Notes under the pieces: model-generated
Told to the model about the DNA's origin: nothing
Databases searched by the model: none
The model's input: only the letters and a program-made list of their open reading frames with translations
Made by a program: the position numbers and the translations under genes
Part shown: positions 1-8,989 of the stretch, piece by piece
How the letters are laid out: each line of letters begins with the position of its first letter
How positions within the stretch are numbered: position 1 is the stretch's first letter
Assembly (NCBI GenBank): GCA_038137215.1
Contig: JAYQBG010000004.1
Location: 67,999-131,998 of the forward strand
DNA from: JABJAG01 sp038137215
GTDB taxonomy: Bacteria; Pseudomonadota; Alphaproteobacteria; UBA6615
DNA: 64,000 bases
Direction: 5' to 3'

Positions 1-702
1 GTCCGCCTTGATACCGACTTCTTCCTTGCCCTCGGCGTAGTTCTTCCAGTGGGTCGCAGCCCACTTGTCGAGGAGGAAGTTCGCCGACAACGGGTGGAAG
101 TCCCGCTTGCCCATGGCAATAACGCCCTTGGAGAACGGGGCCACCACCGTCCCGACGATTTCCGGACGGGGGCTCTGATAGGGCTTCGGCATGATGCCGA
201 CACCGGTCTCGGCAAAGATCGTCTTCTCGGTCGAAACCTTGAAGCGATTGCCCGGAAGATCGATGTTGTAGGGTGGGTCGCGTTCCCAGATTTCCAGAAT
301 GACGTCGATCGCCTCGGCGAAGAGCTGGTTGCGATCTTCATCCAGAATGCCCAGCGCTTCGGCGTCGGATGTCAGCGCGCCCGGGCTGATGCCCATTATG
401 AAGCGGCCCTCGGCGAGATGGTCGAACATGGCCGCATGGGTCGCCACAAGAGTCGGATGCAGATGTGAGAGATTGGTTGTGCCGGTTGCCAGCTTGATCT
501 GCTTTGTGGAGTGGATCAGCGTGGCGTGAAACAGCATGGAACTGGTGATGTTCTCAGCCGCATCGGAAAGATGCTCGCCCATGAACGCATCATAAAATCC
601 GAGTTCGTCACAAAAAATGATCGCCGCGCGATCTTCCTTCAGCGTCTCGGTGTAGTTTCGGTTCAACGGGTGAACCGGCATTGCGAAATATCCAAGTCTC
701 AT
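1..702 (-). CDS. LLM-class flavin-dependent oxidoreductase, 3' end outside window
   Basis: Luciferase-like monooxygenase of the bacterial luciferase/alkanal monooxygenase superfamily, expected to use reduced flavin (FMNH2) and O2 on an unidentified substrate. I translated 234 codons on the minus strand from the ATG at 702; the frame is open to base 1, so the C-terminal part (normally 100-150 residues more) lies outside. Family hallmarks seen are the N-terminal MRLGYFAMPVHP strand, the EHLSD segment typical of the EHH/EHL flavin-pocket region, the ATGTTNLSHLHP segment and the GRFIMGISPG loop. An AGAGAGG ribosome site precedes the ATG. It is the last visible gene of a minus-strand series, separated by 141 bp from the phosphomannomutase gene, so it probably has its own promoter. 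The family is secure; the substrate is unknown. Confidence 0.85.
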   Translation of the reverse strand, partial: MRLGYFAMPVHPLNRNYTETLKEDRAAIIFCDELGFYDAFMGEHLSDAAENITSSMLFHATLIHSTKQIKLATGTTNLSHLHPTLVATHAAMFDHLAEGRFIMGISPGALTSDAEALGILDEDRNQLFAEAIDVILEIWERDPPYNIDLPGNRFKVSTEKTIFAETGVGIMPKPYQSPRPEIVGTVVAPFSKGVIAMGKRDFHPLSANFLLDKWAATHWKNYAEGKEEVGIKAD

Positions 703-843
703 CGCGACCTCTCTTAATGACTGCGGTTTGTTCAACCCGCTATACGCAATTTAGCGGTTCCGGACCAAATCCGCGAACCTTCAATTGGAAATGATCTTGT
801 GCCGTAGTTCGGTGATCCGGGTCAATCGACCGAATTGCCGCGC

Positions 844-2229
844 TTAAAGCGCGTCCGGTGCTGCAATACCCGAGGCCGAGAGCTGATTCGCCAAAGCCTC
901 TTTGAGCCTCACCAAACCGTCGAAATCATGTGCTTCACATCGCGCAACAAGCACATCCTGCGTATTTGATGCGCGCAAAAGCCACCACCCGTCATCAGTG
1001 TTCACCCGAACACCGTCAATGGCGGTGACATCGGCACCGACCTCGGCAAGCCTTTCCGCCACTTCCTCGATCACCGCGAATTTGCGCTCTTCCGAGCAGG
1101 CGAACCTGAGTTCCGGCGTATTCTCGACATCGGGAATACGGTCCCGCAATTCTGCCAGGGTCACGCCCTGACGTTCGAGCAGTGCCAGCAGGCGGACGGC
1201 CGCATACAAGCCGTCATCAAAGCCGAAATAGCGATCCGCGAAGAAAATATGGCCGCTCATCTCACCGGCGAGCGGCGAACCGGTCTCGGACAGTTTCGAC
1301 TTTATCAATGAATGTCCGGTCTTCCACATGACCGGGACACCGCCCAGACGGGCCACTTCATCAAACAGGACCTGGCTCGATTTTACATCGGCAATAATGG
1401 TGGCGCCGGGATCGTCGCGCAGGACGTCCTCGGCAAAGAGCATCATGAGCTGATCGGCCCAGAGGATACGCCCCCGCCCATCCACGACCCCTATCCGGTC
1501 TGCATCGCCGTCAAAGGCAATGCCCAGTTCACAATCGTGTTCGGCCACATGGTTCTGCAGATCAACCAGATTTTCCGCGACGGTCGGGTCGGGATGATGG
1601 CCCGGAAAGGTTCCATCAACGATTCCGTTGACCACATGATGGTGCCCGGGCATGCGGGAACAAAGCATATTGAGAACTTCGCCTCCCGCGCCATTGCCCG
1701 GATCCCAGGCGATACGCGCCATACGAAGCGGCTGATGTTCCTGCGCCAGAACATCAACATAGTCCTTCCGGACATCGATATCCTCGACGCTGCCCTCTCC
1801 GGACGCATAACTGGCACTTTCCGCCATCGCACCCAGCCGGGTGATGGCTTCACCGAAAAACGGCTTGCCCGCGAGGGTCATCTTGAAACCGTTATAGTCA
1901 GCCGGATTGTGACTCCCGGTGACCATGATCCCCGAACCGGTGTCCAGGTGCCGAATGGCGAAGGACAGCATCGGGGTCGGCCCCATATTGATCCGCTTGA
2001 CGTGCAGTCCACAGGCCATCAGGCCTTCGGCAACAGCTTCTGCAAGCCGGGGCGATGTCAGACGGCCATCGAAGCCCAGAGCGACCTGATCGCCACCGCT
2101 CTCTACCACGCAGGTTCCGAAGGCACGCCCGACCGCGTACGCATCGTCAGCGGTGAGGGTGTCATCGACGATCCCGCGAATGTCGTATTCGCGCAGGATC
2201 GTTGGATTGAAGCTGTGGGGAGCGGACAT
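844..2229 (-). CDS. Phosphomannomutase/phosphoglucomutase
   Basis: Alpha-D-phosphohexomutase that interconverts mannose (or glucose) 6-phosphate and 1-phosphate, feeding GDP-mannose and UDP-glucose synthesis in the cytoplasm. All four functional loops are visible in the 461 residues: phosphoserine loop TGSHNP (Ser about 106), metal loop DGDADR (about 240-245), sugar-recognition loop GEMSGH (about 322-327) and phosphate-binding loop RASNTQ (about 419-424). GEMSGH is typical of the bifunctional PMM/PGM group such as AlgC. Length is normal. It lies 9 bp downstream of ugd and follows galU in the same direction, so the three form an operon for polysaccharide precursors. Whether mannose or glucose is preferred cannot be read from the sequence. 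Confidence 0.93.
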   Translation of the reverse strand: MSAPHSFNPTILREYDIRGIVDDTLTADDAYAVGRAFGTCVVESGGDQVALGFDGRLTSPRLAEAVAEGLMACGLHVKRINMGPTPMLSFAIRHLDTGSGIMVTGSHNPADYNGFKMTLAGKPFFGEAITRLGAMAESASYASGEGSVEDIDVRKDYVDVLAQEHQPLRMARIAWDPGNGAGGEVLNMLCSRMPGHHHVVNGIVDGTFPGHHPDPTVAENLVDLQNHVAEHDCELGIAFDGDADRIGVVDGRGRILWADQLMMLFAEDVLRDDPGATIIADVKSSQVLFDEVARLGGVPVMWKTGHSLIKSKLSETGSPLAGEMSGHIFFADRYFGFDDGLYAAVRLLALLERQGVTLAELRDRIPDVENTPELRFACSEERKFAVIEEVAERLAEVGADVTAIDGVRVNTDDGWWLLRASNTQDVLVARCEAHDFDGLVRLKEALANQLSASGIAAPDAL

Positions 2230-2238
2230 GCAATCGCC

Positions 2239-3561
2239 TCAATTCTCAGCCGTGACCGGTGTCCGACCGACAGAAACATAGGTGAATCCGGCCTCGCGCA
2301 TTTGCTCGGGTCGATAGATGTTGCGCAAATCAACCATGATCGGCTCTGTGAGCAGCGTTTTGGCCCGGGCCAGATCAAGTGCGCGGAACTCATTCCATTC
2401 GGTCACAATGGACACTGCATCCGCGCCGTCCATGGCGTCATAGGCATCCGCGCACCAGACCGGTCCGTCCAGAAGCTTCTTCGCCTCTTCCATACCAACC
2501 GGATCAAACACGCGGACCGTGGCCCCCGCCTCGATTAGCCGGGGCACGATCACCAGACCGGGTGAGTCCCGCATATCGTCCGTATTGGGCTTGAACGTCA
2601 GCCCCAGGATCGCGATCGTCTTGCTGTTCACATCGCCGCCGCAGGCGTTGATAATCTTGCGGGCCATGGCTTCCTTGCGGTTCGCGTTGACCGCAATCAC
2701 CTGCTCGACGATGGAAATCGGGGCATCGACATCCCGCGCCGACCGTACCAGCGCTTCCGTGTCCTTGGGAAAGCACGATCCGCCATATCCGGGGCCCGCA
2801 TGGAGAAACTTCGATCCAATCCGGCCGTCCAGCCCGATACCCTTGGCCACGTCCTGCACATCGGCTCCGACCTTCTCGCAAAGATCGGCGAACTCGTTGA
2901 TGAAGGTGATCTTAGTCGCCAGAAACGTGTTGGCGGCGTATTTGATCAGCTCGGCGGTTTCGAGGCTGGTGTTAATGATCGGCGTATCGCGGAGATAGAG
3001 CGGCCGATAGAGCGCGCCAACCGTTTCGGCCGCACGCTCGGAGTCGGCCCCGATGACAACCCGATCCGGCCGTTTGAAGTCCTCGATCGCGGACCCCTCA
3101 CGCAAAAATTCGGGGTTTGAAGCGATTTCGATCTCGCCATCGGCCCGGACGGCTTTGATTCGCTTCATCACCTCGCGACCGGTTCCCACAGGGACCGTCG
3201 ATTTGGTCACCACCACCGTATACCCATCGGCATGGCGCGCAATGTCCTCAGCGGCCTGGAACACATAGCTGAGATCAGCATGGCCATCACCGCGCCGTGA
3301 CGGTGTTCCCACAGCGATAAAGACCGCATCAGCCGATTTGACTGCGCTGGCAAGGTCGGTGGTAAAGCTCAGGCGGCCCGCGGCCACATTGCGGGACACC
3401 AGGTCGTCAAGACCCGGCTCATAGATCGGCATCCGGCCATCCACGAGCATCTCAATCTTGTCGGCATTGTTGTCGACACAGACAACATCCCAGCCGAATT
3501 CGGAAAAACAGGCGCCCGAAACCAGGCCGACATATCCTGTCCCAACCATCGCAATTTTCAT
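2239..3561 (-). CDS. ugd: UDP-glucose 6-dehydrogenase
   Basis: Oxidises UDP-glucose to UDP-glucuronate with two NAD+ per turn, supplying uronic acid for exopolysaccharide or LPS. The 440-residue protein opens with the NAD-binding MKIAMVGTGYVG motif, carries TKSTVPVGTG (about 119-128) and the catalytic-cysteine segment GYGGSCFPKD (Cys about 263), and has the C-terminal UDP-binding domain containing FKPNTDD. Its ATG overlaps the galU stop by 4 bp, so translation is probably coupled. Substrate supply by GalU and the mutase downstream make this a coherent nucleotide-sugar operon. No lesions seen. Confidence 0.96.
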   Translation of the reverse strand: MKIAMVGTGYVGLVSGACFSEFGWDVVCVDNNADKIEMLVDGRMPIYEPGLDDLVSRNVAAGRLSFTTDLASAVKSADAVFIAVGTPSRRGDGHADLSYVFQAAEDIARHADGYTVVVTKSTVPVGTGREVMKRIKAVRADGEIEIASNPEFLREGSAIEDFKRPDRVVIGADSERAAETVGALYRPLYLRDTPIINTSLETAELIKYAANTFLATKITFINEFADLCEKVGADVQDVAKGIGLDGRIGSKFLHAGPGYGGSCFPKDTEALVRSARDVDAPISIVEQVIAVNANRKEAMARKIINACGGDVNSKTIAILGLTFKPNTDDMRDSPGLVIVPRLIEAGATVRVFDPVGMEEAKKLLDGPVWCADAYDAMDGADAVSIVTEWNEFRALDLARAKTLLTEPIMVDLRNIYRPEQMREAGFTYVSVGRTPVTAEN

Positions 3562-4439
3562 GCGGATGTCTCTCCCAGTCGCCGGATCATTTCGCGGGTA
3601 CCCGGCCCGAGATCCTCGCGGGCCAGGGCAAAGGCGATATTTGCCTCCAGGAAGCCCAGTTTGTCCCCGCAGTCGAACCGTTGTCCCTCAAACGCGAGCC
3701 CGTGAAAGGGTTGCCGGTCGATCAGACGCGCCATGGCATCCGTCAGCTGGATTTCTCCGCCAGCGCCCGTCTCCTGCTTCTCCAGCTCGGCGAATACCTC
3801 CGGCATCAGAATATAGCGACCAATCACCGCGAGATTGGAGGGTGCGGCTCCGGCCTCGGGCTTCTCCACAAGTCCGTGAACCGGCCGCACGGCCCCGCTT
3901 GCACCACCAGCATCGATGATCCCGTAGCGGGAGGTGTGCACATCGGGTACTTCCATGGCCGCGACCACATTGCCTTCGGTTTCGGCAAACACATCGGCCA
4001 TCTGTTTCAAACAGGGTGTATCGGCCTGGATCAGGTCATCGGCCAGAAGCACGGCAAAGGGTTCATCGCCGACCAGATGCCGGGCGCACCAGACCGCATG
4101 GCCCAGCCCGAGAGGCTCCTGCTGGCGGACATAGGCGATGTTGCCCGGCAACATCAGGGTTTCATGAAGATCGGCCAGCGCTTCGGATTTCGACCGGGCT
4201 TTCAGAAGCCCCTCAAGTTCCACGCTGTGGTCGAAATGATCCTCGATCGCGCTCTTTCCGCGCCCGGTGACGAAAATGAACTGTTCGATACCCGCCGCAC
4301 GCGCTTCATCGACCGCGTACTGGATCAGCGGCCGGTCCACGACCGGAAGCATCTCTTTCGGCATAGCCTTGGTGGCGGGCAGGAAGCGCGTTCCCATACC
4401 GCCAACCGGAAAAATCGCCTTGCGTACGCGGTTTGCCAT
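3558..4439 (-). CDS. galU: UTP--glucose-1-phosphate uridylyltransferase
   Basis: Makes UDP-glucose and pyrophosphate from UTP and glucose 1-phosphate. The 293-residue protein starts with RKAIFPVGGMGTRFLPATK, the nucleotide-binding loop of this family, followed by PKEMLPVVDRPLIQY; the GLGHAV (about 110-115) and GEIQLTD (about 214-220) blocks characteristic of GalU are present. Length matches bacterial GalU (290-300). First gene of the galU-ugd-phosphomannomutase operon, overlapping ugd by 4 bp. An 89-bp gap separates it from the J-domain gene upstream, so read-through from the mipZ operon is possible but a separate promoter is equally likely. Confidence 0.96.
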   Translation of the reverse strand: MANRVRKAIFPVGGMGTRFLPATKAMPKEMLPVVDRPLIQYAVDEARAAGIEQFIFVTGRGKSAIEDHFDHSVELEGLLKARSKSEALADLHETLMLPGNIAYVRQQEPLGLGHAVWCARHLVGDEPFAVLLADDLIQADTPCLKQMADVFAETEGNVVAAMEVPDVHTSRYGIIDAGGASGAVRPVHGLVEKPEAGAAPSNLAVIGRYILMPEVFAELEKQETGAGGEIQLTDAMARLIDRQPFHGLAFEGQRFDCGDKLGFLEANIAFALAREDLGPGTREMIRRLGETSA

Positions 4440-4528
4440 CGATTTGGGGCGAAGTCCGTTTGCGGTGCGCCGAGCGGCAGAGGCGGCACTTTTGCCATAG
4501 CGGTTCGATGCGGTGCAAGCGTGTGCAA

Positions 4529-5257
4529 CTAGTCCCGCAGAAGGACGTCCTTGGCCTGGTTGACCTTCGCCGCCATCCAGTCAGATCCGCCCTGATCGGG
4601 ATGGGCGCGTTTCATTTTCCGGCGATAGGCCTTTTCGATCTCGGCGTCGGTTGCCTCGGATGACACACCCAGAATTTCCTGGGCCTCCTCGGCGCTCATC
4701 CCATCGCGGGTCCAGGGGCTCTCGGGATTGCCCGAACGGCGTTCGCCCGATTGCTGAGCCCCCTCTCCCACCACATCGCGCCATTCAGGGTGTGCACGGT
4801 CGAGAAAACTCTCCAGCACGGTGCGGGATGGCTCGTCCTCAAGGGCACAAACACGCCAGAGCTCGATCAGTTCACCGAGTTTGAGGTCTGACAATTGCCG
4901 GCCCGCGAAATCGCCCTCGCGCACTTCACCATCCATATCGCCGGTATCGTGATCGAGGGTCATACGCAAATAACGTGTATCGACCTGGCTCGTCTGTCCC
5001 GAACTCGGACCCTGCGCGTTCTTCTGCATGCTGCGCAGGGCGCGCCAGCGGGTAATCAGGGGCAGTGCCGGAAAGGCGAGCGCCCAGAGCAGGTTCCAGC
5101 GGCCGGTCACGGCAATGAGAACAACCCCGACGACCACAATCACCCCCGCCACCCAGCGCAAGGCACGAAAGACGTCGGCCGGTTGTGCGTTCACGAACCA
5201 GCGCGCGACGAGAAACAGCCCCACCAGAAGACAAATGGCAAATACGATCCAGGCCAT
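4529..5257 (-). CDS. J-domain membrane protein (DnaJ-like, C-terminal J domain)
   Basis: Probable membrane-anchored co-chaperone. The 242-residue protein begins with two or three hydrophobic segments (about 1-19, 35-51 and 54-68), then a charged soluble region, and ends with a compact J domain whose YRRKMKRAHPDQGG segment places the HPD tripeptide (about 219-221) needed to stimulate DnaK ATPase. There is no G/F region or zinc finger, so it is a type III/DjlA-like J protein, not DnaJ. It lies 5 bp after the VWA gene and is the last member of the molybdoenzyme-mipZ-VWA-J operon. Its client is unknown; the VWA protein or envelope machinery are guesses from context. Confidence 0.85.
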   Translation of the reverse strand: MAWIVFAICLLVGLFLVARWFVNAQPADVFRALRWVAGVIVVVGVVLIAVTGRWNLLWALAFPALPLITRWRALRSMQKNAQGPSSGQTSQVDTRYLRMTLDHDTGDMDGEVREGDFAGRQLSDLKLGELIELWRVCALEDEPSRTVLESFLDRAHPEWRDVVGEGAQQSGERRSGNPESPWTRDGMSAEEAQEILGVSSEATDAEIEKAYRRKMKRAHPDQGGSDWMAAKVNQAKDVLLRD

Positions 5258-5262
5258 TCCGG

Positions 5263-5997
5263 TTACCTCTTCCCGCCCATTTGATCGGCGATCTGCAGCA
5301 CACGTCCGCCACGTTCCTTGCCAAGATCAGCCAGCGCACGGCGCCCGCCTGCCGAAAACACAGCCACCGCAGCCAGAAGCTCTTTCAGTTGCTGAGCACT
5401 GCCCGTGTCGAAGCTGCAATAGGCACCACCGGACAGGCGGGCAATCTGCTCGAAGGCGCGCCGCGATACCGGCTCCCCGCCTTCGTGAAACACGAACACC
5501 GGCGTTCCCACCAAGCCGAGCTGTCCGGCCTTGTGACCGAGTTCGTCAATATCTTCCTCCACCACATCCCCGACAAAGACCAGCGCATCGACCTCCTGAT
5601 GTTCCGTCTCGCGCAATGTGTGATTGAGCAGCTTGCGGATCTGCGTCCGCCCCGCCAGGCAGCGCACCTTCAACATCCGGCGCACCAGTTCGTCGGGCGC
5701 TTCCAGCCAGGGGGTCACCTTCATCTCTCCAAAGCCGCGATAGAAGGCGAGTTGCACTTCCAGTCCTCCGAGATCATCGGTGGAGGTAAACATCTCGGAC
5801 TGGATTTGACAGGCCATATCCCAGGTGGGTTCACGGCTCGCCGTGGCATCGATTGCAAAGAGCAACCGTCCGCGACGGCCGGCCGGCCGCTGCAACGGGG
5901 TGGTTGCCACCTTGTTGAGGAAGGCATCAATCACGGACCNNNNNNNNNNGCTCGAAGGTCCGGTCGGAAGCCTGGAATCGGACTCTTTTCCGCTCAT
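5263..5997 (-). CDS. VWA (von Willebrand A) domain protein, interrupted by an assembly gap
   Basis: VWA-fold protein of about 244 residues. The core strand RGRLLFAIDATASRE contains a MIDAS-type D-x-T-x-S metal motif (about 50-54), and VDALVFVGDVVEED looks like the later MIDAS aspartate strand. Such proteins bind partners through a divalent metal; no enzyme domain is visible. The N-terminal 16 residues are separated from the rest by ten Ns at 5940-5949; the frame continues across the gap, but the exact residues there are unknown. The start overlaps the mipZ stop by 4 bp and the J-domain gene follows after 5 bp, so all are co-translated. Its role is not established; association with MipZ and a J protein suggests a chaperone- or complex-linked function. 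Confidence 0.75.
   Translation of the reverse strand: MSGKESDSRLPTGPSSXXXXSVIDAFLNKVATTPLQRPAGRRGRLLFAIDATASREPTWDMACQIQSEMFTSTDDLGGLEVQLAFYRGFGEMKVTPWLEAPDELVRRMLKVRCLAGRTQIRKLLNHTLRETEHQEVDALVFVGDVVEEDIDELGHKAGQLGLVGTPVFVFHEGGEPVSRRAFEQIARLSGGAYCSFDTGSAQQLKELLAAVAVFSAGGRRALADLGKERGGRVLQIADQMGGKR
5940..5949. other. Assembly gap (10 Ns)
   Basis: Run of ten Ns inside the VWA gene, near its 5' end. Reading frame is preserved on the two sides only if the true gap is 10 nt modulo 3, so the protein sequence at residues about 17-20 is unknown. Confidence 0.99.
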
Positions 5998-6887
5998 GGC
6001 GCCCGCCTAACCCGAAGCCGCAACCTGGGGTTTGCCACCACTTCGGGAACGCCAAGCGTATGCAACAGATTGCGAACTTCCTGAAGAGCGGCCAAGTGAG
6101 ACATGGTCAGATCGACATCCGAACCCTGATCACGCACGTCCAGCGAGGTCAGCCCCTTGAGGAAGAGCTCTCGGAAGATCACGCGCTCGCTGAACCCGTG
6201 TGCCAGACGGAAGCCGAGCCGTTTTGACAAGGCTTCGAGGGCTTCGTCCATGTTGCGCTTGTTACGGGAGTCGAGCGCCGCAAGCCGGTTCCGCATCACG
6301 ATCCAGTCGATAGACCCGCCGACGCGCATGGCCCGCGCCTTTTTCTGCTCCCAGACCATTTCGGAATAGTCGCTGAGCGCAAGCACTTCGTTGGTTTCGT
6401 GATTGATGCGCCCCAACAGATCCAGATCGACGAAACTGTCGTTGATCGGCGTAATCAGGATATCCGCGCAGGAATGCCCCGTGCGCGAAAGGTGGTTGTC
6501 ACTGCCCGGGGTGTCGATCACGACCACATCGCATGTCCGGGACAGATCCAGGAGGGTCTTCTCGAACCGACTTCGCTCTTCCGATTCGGCGGCAAGCCGG
6601 TCCCGCTCTTCACTGCGGACCACCGCACGATAAAGTGGATGCGGCAGCTGCATGCCCATCTTTGCGCTGTAAACCCGGCGATTGTCAAAGTAGCGCGCGA
6701 GCGTTCCCTGTCGCGCATCCAGATCAATGGCGCCGACCGCATAGCCCTCGCGCAGCATGCCCACGATGACATGCATGGCTGTCGTGGACTTGCCGGTCCC
6801 GCCCTTCTCATTGCCCACAACAATGACGGTTGTCCGGGCGCCCTCTGCCGGCACGTCGTCTCTGTCCGTGGCCTCGTTGATAGTCAT
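5994..6887 (-). CDS. mipZ: MipZ-like division-plane positioning ATPase
   Basis: ParA/MinD-superfamily ATPase that in Caulobacter binds ParB at the origin and inhibits FtsZ away from mid-cell. The deviant Walker A motif VVGNEKGGTGKSTTAM (about 24-38) is followed by IDLDARQGTLARYFDNR and by VVVIDTPGSDN, matching MipZ rather than ParA or MinD. I chose the ATG at 6887 (MTINEATDRD), giving 297 residues; the frame stays open farther upstream, but that stretch overlaps the preceding gene. The start overlaps the molybdoenzyme stop by 4 bp and the stop overlaps the VWA start by 4 bp. Presence of mipZ is a strong alphaproteobacterial marker. Confidence 0.93.
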   Translation of the reverse strand: MTINEATDRDDVPAEGARTTVIVVGNEKGGTGKSTTAMHVIVGMLREGYAVGAIDLDARQGTLARYFDNRRVYSAKMGMQLPHPLYRAVVRSEERDRLAAESEERSRFEKTLLDLSRTCDVVVIDTPGSDNHLSRTGHSCADILITPINDSFVDLDLLGRINHETNEVLALSDYSEMVWEQKKARAMRVGGSIDWIVMRNRLAALDSRNKRNMDEALEALSKRLGFRLAHGFSERVIFRELFLKGLTSLDVRDQGSDVDLTMSHLAALQEVRNLLHTLGVPEVVANPRLRLRVRRAP

Positions 6888-8989
6888 GCCTTGCGCAACC
6901 AGACAGCCGTATCGTGGAACACAGCGCCACCGTTCGGCATACCGGCCTCTGCGCTGACCAGCAGATTGATCCCGATACCTTCCACAAAGGCGCGGTTGGG
7001 CCAGACGCTCTCCACGATCACGGTGCCCCGGCGCACGCCTTCGGTCGGGCGCACATGCACCACCACCGAGCCCTGAGGGCTGCCGATCCGCACCAGATCG
7101 CCTTCTTCCAGGCCAAGATCGGTACAAACCTCGGGATGGATCTGCGCTTCCGGACGGCCCTCCCGAACCTGGCTGGTCTTCGTCTCGGTAAAACTCGTGT
7201 TCAGATAGTTGCGCGACGGCGCTGTCACAAGGCGGAACGGGTGATCGTCATTTCGATCATCGATAATGGTGAAGTGATCGGGCAGTTCCGGCATTCCGGC
7301 GTAATTACCTCCGATGGCGGACCAGTCCGGCATGAAGTGGAATTTTCCATCGGCGTGCCCGAACCCGTTGAGAAAATGCGCTTCCTCAAAGGACTGCGCG
7401 CGATCTTCCCAGTGTCCTTCCCAGATACTCTGGGCATCGCCATAGCCCGAGCGTGCAAGGGCGTCGTCCATCAGTTCCCATTCGCTCATGGCAAAGCCCG
7501 GGTGCTCCGCCCCGAGCCGTTTGGCCAGTTCGCACAAAACCCAATGGTTCGACCGCGCTTCCCCGACCGGCTCAATCACCGCACGGGTGACCTGCAGATG
7601 GGTGTGGCCGCCCGCCACATACATGTCGTCATGTTCGAGGAAGGTCGTGGCCGGCAACACGATGTCCGCCATCTCGGCAGTTTCCGTGAGAAACTGCTCA
7701 TGGACGCAGACAAACAGGTCGTCCCGCGCAAACCCTTCACGGACCTTCCCCAGATCCGGGGCCACATTCATCGGATTGGTGTTCTGGATAAAGAGCGCGG
7801 TGACCGGCGGGCCATCCCCCAGATCGCGCGGGTCCCCGGTTAGGATGGGACCGATCCGCGACTGGTCGAGCAACCGGGTGGACGTGTCCATCACGTCCTC
7901 ACCCTTGATGATCGTCTGGTCGATGCCGTAGATGCCCGCCTGGGAATACAGCGCCCCGCCGCCCGGATATTGCCAGGCCCCGGTCACGGCCGGGAGACAG
8001 CTCGCCGAGAACATCTGCACAGCCCCGTTGCGTGACCGCGTGAACCCGAAGCCGAGCCGCAGGTAGCTCCGTTGCGTTTTCCCGTACAGGGCCGCAAAGG
8101 CCTCTATCTCAGCCACCGGAATTCCGGTGATCTCTTCGGCCCATTCCGGCGTGCGCGTCTTCAGATGTTGCTCGATTTCCGCGTGCCCGGCGGTGTACTT
8201 CGCCAGATAATTCCGATCAGCATGCCCGTCACGGAACAGGACATGCATCACCGCACAGGCCAACGCGCCATCGGTGCCGGGGTTGGGCATCAGATGAATA
8301 TCGGCCTGTTTCGCCGTCTCGGTCACATAGGGATCGACGACCACGATCGTCGCGCCGCGGTTCTTTCGCGCGCGGGTTGCATGGGTCATCACATTGACCT
8401 GGGTGCTGACAGGATTGCAGCCCCAGATCACGATCAGGTCAGAGTCCGCCATCTCGCGCGCATCGATACCGGTCTTGGAGCCTGTCCCGGCAAACCAGCC
8501 GGCATCGGACAAGGTATTACAAAAGGTCGAATGTTGGCGCGAGTAACCCATCGCATAGCGCAGGCGGTTGATCCCGTCGCGCTGCACCAGCCCCATCGTT
8601 CCTGCGTAGTAAAACGGCCAGACGGTTTCGGGCCCGTGTTCGGCCGCCGCCTGCTTGAGTCGGTCTGCGACCGTGTCGAGTGCTTCGTCCCAGGAGATTT
8701 CCTCGAAGGCCTCCCGACCGACTCCTTTCGCGCCGACGCGCCGTAACGGCTTTGTCAGGCGGTCGGGGTGGTGCACCCGCTCGGCATAGCGAGCCACCTT
8801 CGCGCAGATCACGCCAGAGGTGTAGGTGTTCGCACTTGCCCCGCGCACCCGTCCGATCGTCTGGGGGTCCAGGCGTTCGACTTCGAGGGCGCAGGTGCTT
8901 GGGCAGTCATGCGGGCAGGCGGAGTGAAAAACCTGGACATCGGTCCGGTCATCAACCCCCGTATTCGCGTGGTTTTGATCCAGTGGCAT
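6884..8989 (-). CDS. Molybdopterin-dependent oxidoreductase, DMSO-reductase superfamily
   Basis: Catalytic subunit of a bis-MGD molybdoenzyme, about 701 residues from the ATG at 8989 (MPLDQNHANT), which has a GGAGAG ribosome site; an in-frame extension to 9133 is less likely. The N-terminus carries the [4Fe-4S] motif CPHDCPSTC (Cys about 25, 29, 33) with a fourth Cys at about 62. The Mo-cofactor domains include VIWGCNPVSTQ and VVVDPYVTETAKQADIHL, and a C-terminal molydopterin dinucleotide-binding domain follows (LVRIGSPQGSVVVHVRP). There is no twin-arginine signal, so it should act in the cytoplasm. No electron-transfer subunit is adjacent. Its 3' end overlaps mipZ by 4 bp, an unusual partner for a redox enzyme. 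Substrate unknown. Confidence 0.88.
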   Translation of the reverse strand: MPLDQNHANTGVDDRTDVQVFHSACPHDCPSTCALEVERLDPQTIGRVRGASANTYTSGVICAKVARYAERVHHPDRLTKPLRRVGAKGVGREAFEEISWDEALDTVADRLKQAAAEHGPETVWPFYYAGTMGLVQRDGINRLRYAMGYSRQHSTFCNTLSDAGWFAGTGSKTGIDAREMADSDLIVIWGCNPVSTQVNVMTHATRARKNRGATIVVVDPYVTETAKQADIHLMPNPGTDGALACAVMHVLFRDGHADRNYLAKYTAGHAEIEQHLKTRTPEWAEEITGIPVAEIEAFAALYGKTQRSYLRLGFGFTRSRNGAVQMFSASCLPAVTGAWQYPGGGALYSQAGIYGIDQTIIKGEDVMDTSTRLLDQSRIGPILTGDPRDLGDGPPVTALFIQNTNPMNVAPDLGKVREGFARDDLFVCVHEQFLTETAEMADIVLPATTFLEHDDMYVAGGHTHLQVTRAVIEPVGEARSNHWVLCELAKRLGAEHPGFAMSEWELMDDALARSGYGDAQSIWEGHWEDRAQSFEEAHFLNGFGHADGKFHFMPDWSAIGGNYAGMPELPDHFTIIDDRNDDHPFRLVTAPSRNYLNTSFTETKTSQVREGRPEAQIHPEVCTDLGLEEGDLVRIGSPQGSVVVHVRPTEGVRRGTVIVESVWPNRAFVEGIGINLLVSAEAGMPNGGAVFHDTAVWLRKA

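Noticed and set aside
1312..2538. 408-codon plus-strand open frame opposite the phosphomannomutase gene
   Set aside because: It is a shadow of the conserved minus-strand genes (phosphomannomutase and ugd), with no family motif and low-complexity composition.
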